From the IMG/VR virus record IMGVR_UViG_3300043749_000004, positions 1-44,160 of that record: a DNA stretch of 44,160 nucleotides; one strand, 5' to 3'. The stretch comes from a virus. Within the stretch, counting starts at the first letter, position 1. Each line of letters starts with the position of its first letter. Of this stretch, positions 1 to 5,836 are shown one piece after another. The notes under the pieces are model-generated. The model saw only the letters and a program-made list of their open reading frames with translations, was not told the DNA's origin and searched no databases. The translations under genes were made by a program, and so were the position numbers.

Positions 1-127
1 CGTCTTCTGCTCGGTGGAGCACTGTGGCTGTGGCCCCACCCGCCTTTAGGGGCGGTGTGGCATGAGCCCTTAGGCTGAAGTAGCGTGGGTACGCCTTGGT
101 TCCCCCCGGCCCCCTGTTGCCATCACC
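1..127. repeat. Terminal direct repeat, left copy
   Basis: These 127 bases are identical to the last 127 bases of the window (44034-44160). The length equals a common assembler k-mer, so the likeliest reading is the overlap left when a circular or circularly permuted genome is assembled; a true short terminal redundancy is the alternative. Inside lies an imperfect hairpin, stem about 37-44 with 51-57. Confidence 0.9.
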
Positions 128-144
128 TTGCTCTCGCTCCTAGG

Positions 145-183
145 TTATCACATACCCCCCTTCATCCACAGCCCTGTGGATAA
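145..183. promoter_or_regulatory. DnaA-box cluster, candidate replication origin
   Basis: TGTGGATAA at 175-183 is the exact complement of the DnaA box TTATCCACA. TCATCCACA at 162-170 is a one-mismatch box in the opposite orientation, so the two form an inverted pair. TTATCACA at 145-152 is a box lacking one base. DnaA boxes recruit the host initiator in bacterial origins; the role here is inferred from the motifs and from the absence of a phage DNA polymerase gene. Confidence 0.6.
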
Positions 184-221
184 CTCTGTTTTGGGAACTC
201 TACCGTAGACAAGGCTCGGAG

Positions 222-238
222 CCCTTGTGCCGCAAGGG
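222..238 (+). other. Short hairpin
   Basis: CCCTTG at 222-227 pairs with CAAGGG at 233-238 around a five-base loop. It sits between the DnaA boxes and the TCGTTACA direct repeats. No coding sequence is associated with it. Confidence 0.5.
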
Positions 239-257
239 TCGTTACAGGATCGTTACA
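239..257. repeat. Direct repeat TCGTTACA x2, 11-bp period
   Basis: TCGTTACA occurs at 239-246 and 250-257, exactly 11 bases apart, so both copies lie on the same helix face. It is close to the DnaA boxes and could be a protein-binding pair in the origin region. Confidence 0.5.
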
Positions 258-335
258 AACATATGGCAGAAATTTAGTGGGACTCACCCGAGCACCCGAG
301 CCGACGGTTTAAATGCCCCGGGTCGTGTACGAAGC

Positions 336-777
336 CATGGGATCGAAGGCCGAGGCTGTGGTTGATCATGGAAGCCCAGGCTAGCCAGCCTTGATGATCA
401 TGGATTCCAAGGATGCCATGGGGCATGGGTATGCAGTGGTGTGCATAGTGATACATGTGCACGCATGCATAGATGGAACGCACGCATGTGCGCGTAGATG
501 CCATGGATTGCAAGGCAGAGGGGGGGGATTACATGGGATGTGGGGGACTATCACCACGCCAGCCTACGATCCCCAGCCCATTACCTTCCCGCGCCATGGA
601 ATCAAAGGATTCGTGGCACACGGTGATATCGAATGCACACACAGAGAAGCAAGGCACACAGGGCCTATTCCCATGGGATTCTCTGGACTTCCATCGAATT
701 CACCATGGATACACAGGCAGGCCCTTCGTGGGGCCTGCGATTCATTTGTTCAGGCCATGTACTTGTCATTGGCATGG
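336..777. repeat. Array of CATGG-centred 14-bp repeats
   Basis: The pentamer CATGG starts at 336, 367, 399, 417, 424, 502, 532, 595, 672, 704 and 773, against about 0.5 expected by chance in this span. Seven copies (336, 367, 399, 502, 595, 672, 704) extend to a 14-bp consensus close to CATGGRWTCNAAGG. Many are part of the palindrome CCATGG. Gaps of 31, 32, 30, 63 and 32 bases suggest helical phasing of about three turns. This resembles an iteron or partition-type binding array. Open frames through it are His/Cys/Met-rich and are probably artefacts of the repeat. Confidence 0.7.
440..500. other. Alternating purine-pyrimidine, palindrome-rich tract
   Basis: This stretch is rich in GCATGC-, TGCAC- and CGCG-like alternating steps with several small palindromes. 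It lies inside the CATGG repeat array. It could be flexible or Z-prone DNA; no gene is visible. Confidence 0.35.
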
Positions 778-900
778 ACACGATCGTTGGCACACGAAAA
801 CGGGGCTTGACCTGCACTTCTTGACAGGAAGGGCATACGAGAGGAGTGTTCTCGGTGTCGCCACCACGGGACACCGCAACGGAGCTAGGACAGACCGATG
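778..900. other. Noncoding stretch between repeat array and structured region
   Basis: No convincing gene is seen here. TTGACA at 821-826 could be a -35 element for transcription into the hairpin-rich region downstream, but no good -10 hexamer lies at the right distance, so no promoter is called. Confidence 0.3.
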
Positions 901-904
901 CGGG

Positions 905-1832
905 GGCTAGACAAGAGGGCAAGCAAGCCCTAGTGTGGTCCTCAGCTCCACCGGACACCACGATCCAGACACCTCCTAGAGGTCAACGAGGATCAAGGTT
1001 CCACCAGGAGCTAGGTTGATCGCAGACGCTGGTTCGGCTAGATGGGAAAACGATCCCTTCGGGGTGAGTTCGGTACCTGATGCGTGCGAACAGATGCACT
1101 GTGAGGGCTTAGGCCCCGAAGACAGCCGACATGGACTGGACGAAGGCAGCGCAAGCCGCTAAGGTCGAGCCAAGCAAGACCATCTAGTCCGGGGCCCCCA
1201 GTCAGGGGGCAAGGCGAAGTACATTGCTAGATGGCAAGGCAAGGCCGAGTGAAGCGCCATCTAGGGTGGCGAAAGAGGCTACAGGCAGGCGACACGGACT
1301 CCGTGAGACCTCTCCATGGGCCAAGCTCACTCACCAGGGAGCGCACGGTACCCACCACGTGTGATGCCACTCCCGCAAGAGCTACACCGCAAGGGATGGG
1401 ACCTGAGTACCGCAAGGCTCAGGCGTCGACCGGGTAAAAGCCAGTGATGGCGCAGGCGATGTCAGGCGTACAGCCGAATATGTCCTAGGCCTCATGAGAT
1501 GAGGAAGCTGCGATGGCGTGAGAGGCCGCGCAGTGGCGTCGGGGAGGCACCACCTAGATTGGTGCTGAACAAAGCGCACGACCCTTGATTCGAGAACAAG
1601 AAGGTCTGGCCCACCGGAACGGGCTGGGGATACCCGAGAGCACCACTGTCAGACGACACACGCTGACGGTCAGTGTTTACGGTCACTTCCCGCTCTGATG
1701 CAACACGGAGCGAATGTTTCTCTCTTCTCTTCCTGGTTGGGATGGCCCTAGGTGGTTCGCTGTCTAGGGCTATCCTGTTGAGCCAACACGAGAGTGTTGG
1801 TTGAACAGGGTGCACGCCGTAAGGGCGTGCAC
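905..1832 (+). ncRNA. Candidate large structured noncoding RNA
   Basis: About 900 bases without a convincing gene but dense in hairpins. Examples are GGGC-TTAG-GCCC (1105-1116), a six-pair stem 1194-1199/1205-1210, a nine-pair stem 1227-1235/1256-1264, CACGG/CCGTG (1293-1305) nested in 1274-1278/1309-1313, CCTGAG/CTCAGG capped by a GCAA loop (1402-1423), CCTCAT/ATGAGG (1490-1504), GCACCA/TGGTGC (1547-1565), GTCAG/CTGAC (1648-1667) and GCCCTA/TAGGGC (1745-1770). GCAA loop-like sequences recur. The loop CCTAGAT (1553-1559) is fully complementary to 1259-1265, a possible long-range contact. Large ornate phage RNAs such as GOLLD and ROOL are known from tRNA-rich phages; assignment to either is not possible by eye. 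Strand and ends are inferred. Confidence 0.5.
1774..1832 (+). promoter_or_regulatory. Tandem-hairpin leader of the first gene
   Basis: Hairpin one pairs CCTGTT (1774-1779) with AACAGG (1804-1809) and, above a small internal loop, CCAACAC (1783-1789) with GTGTTGG (1794-1800) around a GAGA tetraloop. Hairpin two pairs GTGCACGCC (1810-1818) with GGCGTGCAC (1824-1832). The ribosome site GAGGAGAG at 1841-1848 follows. The same two-hairpin layout recurs before the following early genes. Confidence 0.65.
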
Positions 1833-1851
1833 TTCAACCAGAGGAGAGACA

Positions 1852-2034
1852 GTGACACACACTCGAAAGAAGCTGCTCATGGCTACCGAGCGTCGTCAAG
1901 CTGCCGAACTCACCTGGATCAAGGGTGGACGGAGGAAGCAGGGTAAGGCGTACATCGACTACGTCCGCACTTCCCGCGCCGAGACCGAAGCCTACCTGGC
2001 CGACTTCGACGCACGACACGCAGTGGAGGCGTGA
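1852..2034 (+). CDS. Small basic protein, unknown function
   Basis: This 60-residue protein is the first rightward gene. I chose the GTG at 1852 because GAGGAGAG lies just upstream and the two leader hairpins end before it; the upstream TTG at 1801 falls inside a hairpin. The N-terminal half is rich in Lys and Arg (KGGRRKQGKAY), the C-terminal half is acidic. It could bind nucleic acid, but I recognise no family. The next gene starts directly after its stop codon. Confidence 0.75.
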   Translation: MTHTRKKLLMATERRQAAELTWIKGGRRKQGKAYIDYVRTSRAETEAYLADFDARHAVEA

Positions 2035-2313
2035 ATGCACTCCGACTTCATGAACGCCATGGATGAGTTCGAAACCATGTGTCCGGTGACCAGCGAACAG
2101 GGTAATGACTACCTGGTGGCTGTCTCCAAGGTTGGTGGCGGAACGGTCGGCGATCTCTACTCTGGTCGCTGGTATGTGTCCGTCATGGACATCACCGGCA
2201 GGCGGCTGAACTCGTACAACTCGAACGGTGAGTTGGACACGGTCCACAAGCGGATGACTCACGGGCAAGCCGCTCGTGAGTCCGTCAAGTTCTGGGAGTT
2301 CTACCATGGCTAA
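2035..2313 (+). CDS. Unknown early protein, 92 aa
   Basis: ATG follows the stop codon of the preceding gene without a gap, so it is probably translationally coupled. The sequence is mixed, with a Gly/Val/Tyr-rich middle that suggests beta strands and no Cys motif or membrane segment. The end overlaps the start of the next gene by 8 bases. I do not recognise the family. An internal ATG at 2050 is an alternative start. Confidence 0.75.
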   Translation: MHSDFMNAMDEFETMCPVTSEQGNDYLVAVSKVGGGTVGDLYSGRWYVSVMDITGRRLNSYNSNGELDTVHKRMTHGQAARESVKFWEFYHG

Positions 2314-2500
2314 GCTCGTGATCGGCTTCTTCCACAAGGGTGAGCGCATCGGATCGGAGACGATCCCCGAGGTGATGGACAGGCTCACGCAGCGTGTCCG
2401 GGCCCAGCGTCTCGCCGAGGCCAAGTACCCCGAGGCCGACACCATCGTCGGCATGTACCAGGGATGGTCTGGCAACGACAGCTTCACCATCAAGCTCTGA
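2306..2500 (+). CDS. Unknown early protein, 64 aa
   Basis: I chose ATG 2306 (MAKLVIGFF) with GGGAG at 2294-2298 as ribosome site; a longer frame starts at GTG 2276 without such support. A short beta-like N-terminus is followed by an Arg-rich helix (RLTQRVRAQRLAEAKYP). It ends three operon genes and is followed by a leader hairpin module. The function is unknown. Confidence 0.75.
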   Translation: MAKLVIGFFHKGERIGSETIPEVMDRLTQRVRAQRLAEAKYPEADTIVGMYQGWSGNDSFTIKL

Positions 2501-2572
2501 GTCGTACTCACCAGCACGTCTCGAACGTGCTGGTTTTGAGCCACTCAGGTTCAATCAGTGAGAGGAGAGAAC
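2501..2572 (+). promoter_or_regulatory. Tandem-hairpin leader module
   Basis: CCAGCACGT (2511-2519) pairs with ACGTGCTGG (2525-2533) around CTCGA and is followed by TTTT, which looks like an intrinsic terminator or attenuator. A second stem, TGAGCC with GGTTCA including one G-U pair, follows around an ACTCA loop. GAGAGGAGAG then precedes the ATG at 2573. The palindrome GAGTCGTACTC begins the module. Confidence 0.7.
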
Positions 2573-2827
2573 ATGACTACCATCCTTGTTCCGGTGGAGG
2601 CCTACAAGCTGAAGCGTGGTGACATCGTGGTCTTCCCTCCCCGCGTGATTGAGTCGCGGGGGAAGCACAGGCGAAAGACTGAGCTTGAGGGAACCGGCCG
2701 GTACGAGGTGTGCAGCGCTCAGCTGTTCGACGGTGTGGTGAAGCTGATGATGCTAGACCGCGACCTGAAGAACACGCAGATCAACGTGCACTTCTCGACC
2801 GAGATCAACACTCTGGAGTGGCTCTGA
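2573..2827 (+). CDS. Unknown early protein, 84 aa
   Basis: ATG 2573 is preceded by GAGAGGAGAGA, so I prefer it to the GTG at 2558. The protein begins MTTILVPVEAYKLKRGD and continues with alternating hydrophobic residues typical of a small beta barrel; the LKRGDIVVFPP stretch resembles the start of SH3-like or PilZ-like folds in other small phage proteins. Its stop overlaps the next start as TGATG. The function is unknown. Confidence 0.75.
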   Translation: MTTILVPVEAYKLKRGDIVVFPPRVIESRGKHRRKTELEGTGRYEVCSAQLFDGVVKLMMLDRDLKNTQINVHFSTEINTLEWL

Positions 2828-3162
2828 TGGACACGCACAAGCGTCAGGAAATCACTTCCCTCATGCGTTCGGACAAGCGTGAGAGTGAACCCGGACAGAA
2901 GAAGCTCAGCAAGCCTTCCACCACCCGCTACACGGGCCTGTCCCGTAAGCAGGTGACGGTGGGCAAGACGACGTTCCGCAAGGGCGTGCGTCGAGCCGAG
3001 GTGAAGGGTGTGGCCAAGTACGCCAACCGCGTGCTCGGCTACGTCGTCTACGACGACAAGGGTAAGGTGTGGCGCTTCCAGAAGCCTGAATGGGAGCGTC
3101 TAAGTGTTGAGGCACACCGCACTCGCGGTGGTGCCGTGCTGCTCATGTGTGCACAGCTGTGA
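2827..3162 (+). CDS. Small basic unknown protein, 111 aa
   Basis: ATG 2827 overlaps the upstream TGA (TGATG), indicating coupling. The protein is strongly basic, with a Lys/Ser-rich N-terminus and a middle with many Lys/Arg (KQVTVGKTTFRKGVRR). Aromatic-rich beta segments (GYVVYDDKGKVWRF) follow. Nucleic-acid binding is plausible from charge alone. No family is recognised. Confidence 0.72.
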   Translation: MDTHKRQEITSLMRSDKRESEPGQKKLSKPSTTRYTGLSRKQVTVGKTTFRKGVRRAEVKGVAKYANRVLGYVVYDDKGKVWRFQKPEWERLSVEAHRTRGGAVLLMCAQL

Positions 3163-3248
3163 CCCGAACAGTACTCAGCTGTACGTCTCGAACGTACAGC
3201 TCCTGAACCGTTCGGTTCATCCTTCTGCCAGGAAGAGAGAAACACATC
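3163..3248 (+). promoter_or_regulatory. Tandem-hairpin leader module
   Basis: AGCTGTACGT (3177-3186) pairs with ACGTACAGCT (3192-3201) around CTCGA. The second hairpin is TGAACC (3204-3209) with GGTTCA (3214-3219) around GTTC. GGAAGAGAG precedes ATG 3249. Confidence 0.7.
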
Positions 3249-3470
3249 ATGGCTATCACCAACTTCGTTGAGGTCACCCGCGCCGGTCTCGTTCTGACCG
3301 GCAAGGAGCTGAACGCACTGGCGGCCCTCCTGTCCACCGCGACGGGTACCGCCATGAAGGGTGTTGCCGAGCTGGGCCGAGTGAAGGCCCAGCTTGACCA
3401 GATAGGTGCCACCGGCAAGGACTACGAAGCTGTGGTCCGCGATGGCAAGGTGTATGTCGACCGCGTCTGA
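3249..3470 (+). CDS. Small Ala-rich helical protein, 73 aa
   Basis: The protein has an N-terminal beta-like segment (NFVEVTRAGLVLTGKEL), a central Ala/Leu-rich helix and a short C-terminal strand (DYEAVVRDGKVYVDRV). It stands alone between two leader modules, so it is expressed as a monocistronic unit or with read-through. No Cys motif or clear membrane span is present. The family is not recognised. Confidence 0.75.
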   Translation: MAITNFVEVTRAGLVLTGKELNALAALLSTATGTAMKGVAELGRVKAQLDQIGATGKDYEAVVRDGKVYVDRV

Positions 3471-3544
3471 TCGGTACTCGGGGCTGCGTCTAGTACGCAG
3501 TCCCTATGAACCTGATCAGGTTCACCAGAGAAGAGGGGAAACAC
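3471..3544 (+). promoter_or_regulatory. Tandem-hairpin leader module
   Basis: CTGCGT (3484-3489) pairs with ACGCAG (3495-3500), extended by GGG with TCC. The second element, TGAACCTGATCAGGTTCA (3507-3524), is a perfect 18-bp palindrome. AGAAGAGGGGAA precedes ATG 3545. Confidence 0.7.
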
Positions 3545-3958
3545 ATGACCAGGCTGTTCACCTGGGACGTCGTCAAGGGTCTCAAGTTCACCGGGATCCA
3601 CTCCGGTCAGCACGGCGTGGTGAAGTCCGTCTTCATCCACCACGATGAGGACTGGGTAACCTTCGTCTACGACGAGGAGCCCACCCCGCAGGTCACGAAG
3701 GTCTCGGCCTTCATCGACTCGTTCAAGAAGCGGACTCACGGACTGAAGGTGTGGGACATCTTCGCCTTCAAGGGGGTGGAGGGTGCGCTGTTCATCTACA
3801 AGTCGGATCGCCACGTGGCCCGCATCGGCGCCGGAGAGAGCAAGTTCTTCACGGACTACGCCCATGGCACGATGTCGTACTACCTCTCGGAGAGCGGCAA
3901 GACCTACGATGACATCATCCATAAGGGCAACGTCGAGTACGTCATGAGCGAGATCTGA
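3545..3958 (+). CDS. Early paralogue family member A, 137 aa
   Basis: This is the first of three consecutive related genes. Its second half (KVWDIFAFKGVEGALFIYKSDRHVARIGAG and onward) aligns with the LKPGDVFHFE, LYVSDN, VIRLGQG and YNVTV landmarks of the two genes downstream, with lower identity. The pattern of short hydrophobic strands suggests a small beta-rich domain. ATG 3545 has AGAGAAGAGGGGAA upstream; the longer frame from 3506 runs through the leader palindrome and is unlikely. The function is unknown. Confidence 0.8.
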   Translation: MTRLFTWDVVKGLKFTGIHSGQHGVVKSVFIHHDEDWVTFVYDEEPTPQVTKVSAFIDSFKKRTHGLKVWDIFAFKGVEGALFIYKSDRHVARIGAGESKFFTDYAHGTMSYYLSESGKTYDDIIHKGNVEYVMSEI

Positions 3959-4031
3959 GTAGTGCTCTGCTGCACGTCTAGAACGTGCAGCATTTGAACC
4001 ACTCAGGTTCACCGGAGAAGAGGAGAAACGA
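3959..4031 (+). promoter_or_regulatory. Tandem-hairpin leader module
   Basis: TGCTGCACGT (3968-3977) pairs with ACGTGCAGCA (3983-3992) around CTAGA and is followed by TTT. TGAACC (3995-4000) pairs with GGTTCA (4006-4011) around ACTCA. GAGAAGAGGAGAA precedes ATG 4032. Confidence 0.72.
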
Positions 4032-4481
4032 ATGATCAAGGTTCGCGCCATCAAGCCTGCTGACGTGATCCAGATCGGTGACAAGTTCTGGAACTACAAC
4101 GGAACCCGCGAGTTCACCGTCATGTCCGTGGTCTACGGGATCGACGCCAAGCGTCACTTCACCTACCAGGCCGAGAATGGCCAAATGCAGGTATCCAGTG
4201 AGGACAGCTTCCGCGAGTGCCTGTACATCAAGGTCAAGAACCAGCTGAAGCCTGGCGACGTGTTCCACTTCGAGACCTTGAAGTACTCGGACATCCTGTT
4301 CCTGTACGTCTCGGACAACTCCGTGATCCGTCTCGGTCAGGGCGCCAACAACAGCAGGTACTTCAACGTGATCAACCGCGCTACCCTGTCCTGCTACGTC
4401 AAGCAGGCCGGTGACAACGACTACAACAACATCGTGGTCCTGAAGAACATCAACATCGATTACAACGTCACCGTCTCCTGA
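4032..4481 (+). CDS. Early paralogue family member B, 149 aa
   Basis: It is closely similar to the next gene throughout: both share F(W/F)NY near residue 20, FT(V/I)(M/L)S, a DVFHFET motif near residue 85, F(L)LYVS, VIR(L/I)GQG, a NSRYF/NSRYY motif, ATLS-YV, and end YNVTVS. The fold looks beta-rich and soluble. Tandem duplication is the simplest origin. No catalytic motif is obvious and the function is unknown. Confidence 0.85.
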   Translation: MIKVRAIKPADVIQIGDKFWNYNGTREFTVMSVVYGIDAKRHFTYQAENGQMQVSSEDSFRECLYIKVKNQLKPGDVFHFETLKYSDILFLYVSDNSVIRLGQGANNSRYFNVINRATLSCYVKQAGDNDYNNIVVLKNINIDYNVTVS

Positions 4482-4555
4482 GTCATACTCGGCTGCACGT
4501 CTCGAACGTGCAGCCTTTGGATCACTCAGGATCCACCAGAGAAGAGGAGAAACAC
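4482..4555 (+). promoter_or_regulatory. Tandem-hairpin leader module
   Basis: GGCTGCACGT (4491-4500) pairs with ACGTGCAGCC (4506-4515) around CTCGA and is followed by TTT. TGGATC (4518-4523) pairs with GATCCA (4530-4535) around ACTCAG. Compared with the previous module, both strands of the second stem have changed while pairing is kept. AGAAGAGGAGAA precedes ATG 4556. Confidence 0.72.
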
Positions 4556-5002
4556 ATGGGCTACGTCAACGTTCCCACCTCCCAGCCCATCGCCGCTGGA
4601 GGCAAGTTCTTCAACTACGACGCGTCTGTCGAGTTCACCATTCTGTCCGAACTGTACAGTCTGGACGGGGACCGATACATCACGTATCAGGCCAAGGGCG
4701 GACCGGTGCTCTGCGCCGACGAGAACGACCTTCGCCGCAGCCTGTACGTCAAGCAGAAGCACGACCTGAAGGAGGGCGACGTGTTCCACTTCGAGACCGT
4801 GCCCTATTCGGACATCAAGTTCCTGTACGTCTCGGAGAACAAGGTGATCCGCATCGGTCAGGGCTCGAAAAACTCTCGCTACTACACCGAGGTCAACTCC
4901 GCAACCCTGTCCAGCTATGTCAATCAGTGCGGATACAACAACTATGACAGCATCGTGATCCTGAAGAACATCACCACCGAGTACAACGTCACCGTCTCCT
5001 GA
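4556..5002 (+). CDS. Early paralogue family member C, 148 aa
   Basis: It is a close paralogue of the gene at 4032, with the DVFHFET, KFLYVSEN, VIRIGQGSKNSRYY and TEYNVTVS landmarks conserved in order. I chose ATG 4556 because of the GAAGAGGAGAA site; the frame is open upstream to 4508 only through the leader hairpins. Dose increase or diverged binding specificity are both possible reasons for the duplication. The function is unknown. Confidence 0.85.
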   Translation: MGYVNVPTSQPIAAGGKFFNYDASVEFTILSELYSLDGDRYITYQAKGGPVLCADENDLRRSLYVKQKHDLKEGDVFHFETVPYSDIKFLYVSENKVIRIGQGSKNSRYYTEVNSATLSSYVNQCGYNNYDSIVILKNITTEYNVTVS

Positions 5003-5080
5003 GTCATACTCATCTGCACATCCTTCGGGATGTGCAGGTTTTGGATCACTCAGGATCCACCAGAGAAGAGGAGAAACACA
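5003..5080 (+). promoter_or_regulatory. Tandem-hairpin leader module
   Basis: CTGCACATCC (5014-5023) pairs with GGATGTGCAG (5028-5037) around a TTCG tetraloop, followed by TTTT. TGGATC (5042-5047) pairs with GATCCA (5054-5059). AGAAGAGGAGAA precedes GTG 5081. This copy looks most like an intrinsic terminator. Confidence 0.75.
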
Positions 5081-5302
5081 GTGGTTGAAAGCAGCATCGC
5101 GTTCAACGTCGGTGACTTCGTTTCCTTCGAGTCGCCCGACGGCGACGTGCTGGGCAAGGTGGTCCAGACCGAGTACAAGCCCGGGGAGATCCGTGGCGAG
5201 TGGGTGACCGTAAAGGTCACCAGCCGCACGAAGAAGTACTACCCCAAGGGTCTGCGCTACCGCTTCATCCCGTCCGCTCTCAAGCTCCGTAAGGCGGCCT
5301 GA
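5081..5302 (+). CDS. Unknown beta-rich protein, 73 aa
   Basis: GTG 5081 follows GAAGAGGAGAAACACA. The sequence FNVGDFVSFESPDGDVLGKVVQ and later WVTVKVTSR suggests a small SH3-like or OB-like beta barrel with a basic C-terminus, a shape common in nucleic-acid binding proteins. It begins a three-gene unit with the genes at 5305 and 5541. The function is not known. Confidence 0.75.
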   Translation: MVESSIAFNVGDFVSFESPDGDVLGKVVQTEYKPGEIRGEWVTVKVTSRTKKYYPKGLRYRFIPSALKLRKAA

Positions 5303-5304
5303 TC

Positions 5305-5541
5305 ATGGGTTTCTTCGGTAAGAAGAAGGACTCCAGCTCCAGCGACGTTCCGCAGGTTCCGGTGGTCAAGGATGTCATGCGTGTCACGTACACGGACAGT
5401 CGGGGCAGCCTGATGCAGCACGACGTGGTGATCGACAAGGACTCCCCCAACAAGGAGTTCAGCGTCCGCCACATCATCGCTGACCGAGTGGACAGTGGAG
5501 CCAAGGTGCACCGCATCGACAAGATCGGTGAGGAGCGGTGA
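5305..5541 (+). CDS. Unknown protein with MGFFGKKK start, 78 aa
   Basis: The N-terminus MGFFGKKKD is echoed by MGIFGKK in the next gene, and both are followed by a short linker and a beta-rich domain. Such an amphipathic basic N-terminus could touch membrane, but this is a guess. The stop overlaps the next start as TGATG. The family is unknown. Confidence 0.75.
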   Translation: MGFFGKKKDSSSSDVPQVPVVKDVMRVTYTDSRGSLMQHDVVIDKDSPNKEFSVRHIIADRVDSGAKVHRIDKIGEER

Positions 5542-5762
5542 TGGGCATATTCGGCAAGAAGGTCAAGCGACTGCCCCGTTACGGGCAGTCGATCCAGTTC
5601 AAGCCGAGCTTCGCCATCGTGGCGACGGGAACCATCGTTCACGTCTACGACGAGAACACGGTTGAGGTCCGTATCACGTGGACCGGAACCAGCGTCTTCG
5701 AGCTGAACAAGTCGTATCAAGTGGACCTGTTGGCCGGTAACAACTGGCAACTCGTACCGTGA
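5541..5762 (+). CDS. Unknown protein with MGIFGKK start, 73 aa
   Basis: ATG 5541 overlaps the upstream TGA. The N-terminus MGIFGKKVKRLP is basic, and the rest alternates hydrophobic and polar residues (IVATGTIVHVYDENTVEVRITW), suggesting a small beta barrel similar in style to the gene at 5081. It ends the three-gene unit. No function is recognised. Confidence 0.75.
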   Translation: MGIFGKKVKRLPRYGQSIQFKPSFAIVATGTIVHVYDENTVEVRITWTGTSVFELNKSYQVDLLAGNNWQLVP

Positions 5763-5836
5763 CCATGCTTTGCGTACATCTCTGATGTACGCATTGCAGG
5801 CATCATGGTGATGCCCGGGAGAGGAGAGATGACCAA
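5763..5836 (+). promoter_or_regulatory. Tandem-hairpin leader module
   Basis: TGCGTACATC (5771-5780) pairs with GATGTACGCA (5784-5793). GGCATCA (5799-5805) pairs with TGATGCC (5809-5815). GAGAGGAGAG at about 5819-5828 precedes GTG 5837. Stem sequences differ fully from earlier modules but the layout is kept. Confidence 0.7.

Noticed and set aside
336-777. Restriction-site decoy or simple NcoI clustering
   Set aside because: The repeats extend beyond the six-base palindrome to a 14-bp consensus with phased spacing, so a chance cluster or simple site is a poorer explanation.
391-910. Overlapping open frames on both strands in the repeat array
   Set aside because: Their products are His/Cys/Met-rich because of CATGG repeats, have no ribosome sites and no protein-like pattern; they overlap each other in several frames.
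1227-1815. Open frames inside the hairpin-dense region
   Set aside because: They are short, on both strands, without ribosome sites, and their codon pattern does not match the phage genes.
1834-2544. Leftward 236-aa open frame under early genes
   Set aside because: It is a shadow of the real rightward genes, whose ribosome sites and overlaps are consistent; it contains no motif.
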